64,000 nt of DNA. Source: Crossaster papposus. Its lineage: Eukaryota > Echinodermata > Asteroidea > Velatida > Solasteridae. The stretch is from contig JBAIAA010000659.1 of assembly GCA_037893245.1 (NCBI GenBank), positions 310,001 to 374,000 of the forward strand. Reading direction: 5' to 3'. The notes beneath the pieces were generated by a model, which saw only the letters and a program-made list of their open reading frames with translations, did not search any database and was not told the origin of the DNA. This document shows positions 63,735 through 64,000 of this stretch, one piece after another (position 1 is the stretch's first letter; each line of letters starts with the position of its first letter). The position numbers were made by a program, and so were the translations under genes.

Positions 63735-64000
63735 GTAGGAAACCAGACAAATATTTGTTTTGAGGCTGTTGAAATTGCTTGTGTATGGCTGACAGTAATA
63801 TGCGTGTCTATGGCAAGTGGCTTTGGCTACTTAATAGGTAATTGTGTAATTGTAAGCCGTACTAGTCAATTAATTCAGTTACGGCTATTTTAATATTAAA
63901 CTGAAATTTAGATCTCCTTTAAAATGCCTTTGAGCTAGTAAGCCAAAAATTTATGTTTAACTGATATTCATCACATGCAGTTCTACACCCAAAAACTTTT
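63735..64000. other. Start of the next Tudor-gene intron
   Basis: After the donor GTAGGA I see only AT-rich DNA with no exon before the window ends. The Tudor gene is therefore cut here. Confidence 0.6.

Overview
The window is animal nuclear DNA. It has GT-AG introns, long AT-rich non-coding stretches, tRNA-derived SINEs, decayed CR1/L2-type LINE fragments, many short inverted-repeat transposons and large minisatellites. The gene content and repeat style suggest a marine deuterostome invertebrate, most likely an echinoderm. That assignment is inference and was not tested by any search.

Layout. (1) 865-28791, plus strand: 21 exons of an ELAPOR (KIAA1324/EIG121) family type I membrane protein. 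Only the N-terminal exon(s) lie outside the window. The phases of all 21 exons join, giving about 940 residues up to a stop. Its introns carry an apparently intact 3.7 kb piggyBac transposon (11577-15293), several inverted-repeat elements and three large minisatellite blocks. (2) 28792-32746: intergenic, with a SINE and piggyBac-type MITEs. (3) 32747-47002, minus strand: a 12-exon gene for a probable type II membrane protein with a HIT-like (GalT-like) domain, including a CxxC and an HxHxH motif, and a Gln-rich tail. I do not recognise it as a named gene. (4) 47003-50792: intergenic and possibly shared promoter DNA with a long G-run and foldback elements. (5) 50793-63734 and beyond, plus strand: 10 exons of a multi-Tudor protein of the germline TDRD/RNF17 type, with at least two extended Tudor modules. 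It continues past the right edge.

The genes do not form a pathway or operon. The main interest is how mobile and tandem DNA meets exon boundaries. One Tudor-gene exon 3' end and its splice donor are tandemly duplicated as 20 complete 84-bp units. A second Tudor-gene intron holds diverged copies of its own donor region. An ELAPOR intron holds a decayed copy of the next exon's acceptor and start. The piggyBac element sits 8 bp beyond an ELAPOR exon. The piggyBac ends match those of nine short TTAA-flanked MITEs in the same window. Another MITE family ends in telomere-like CCCTAAC repeats, and a third appears to have seeded the large AGTCACAAGT minisatellites.
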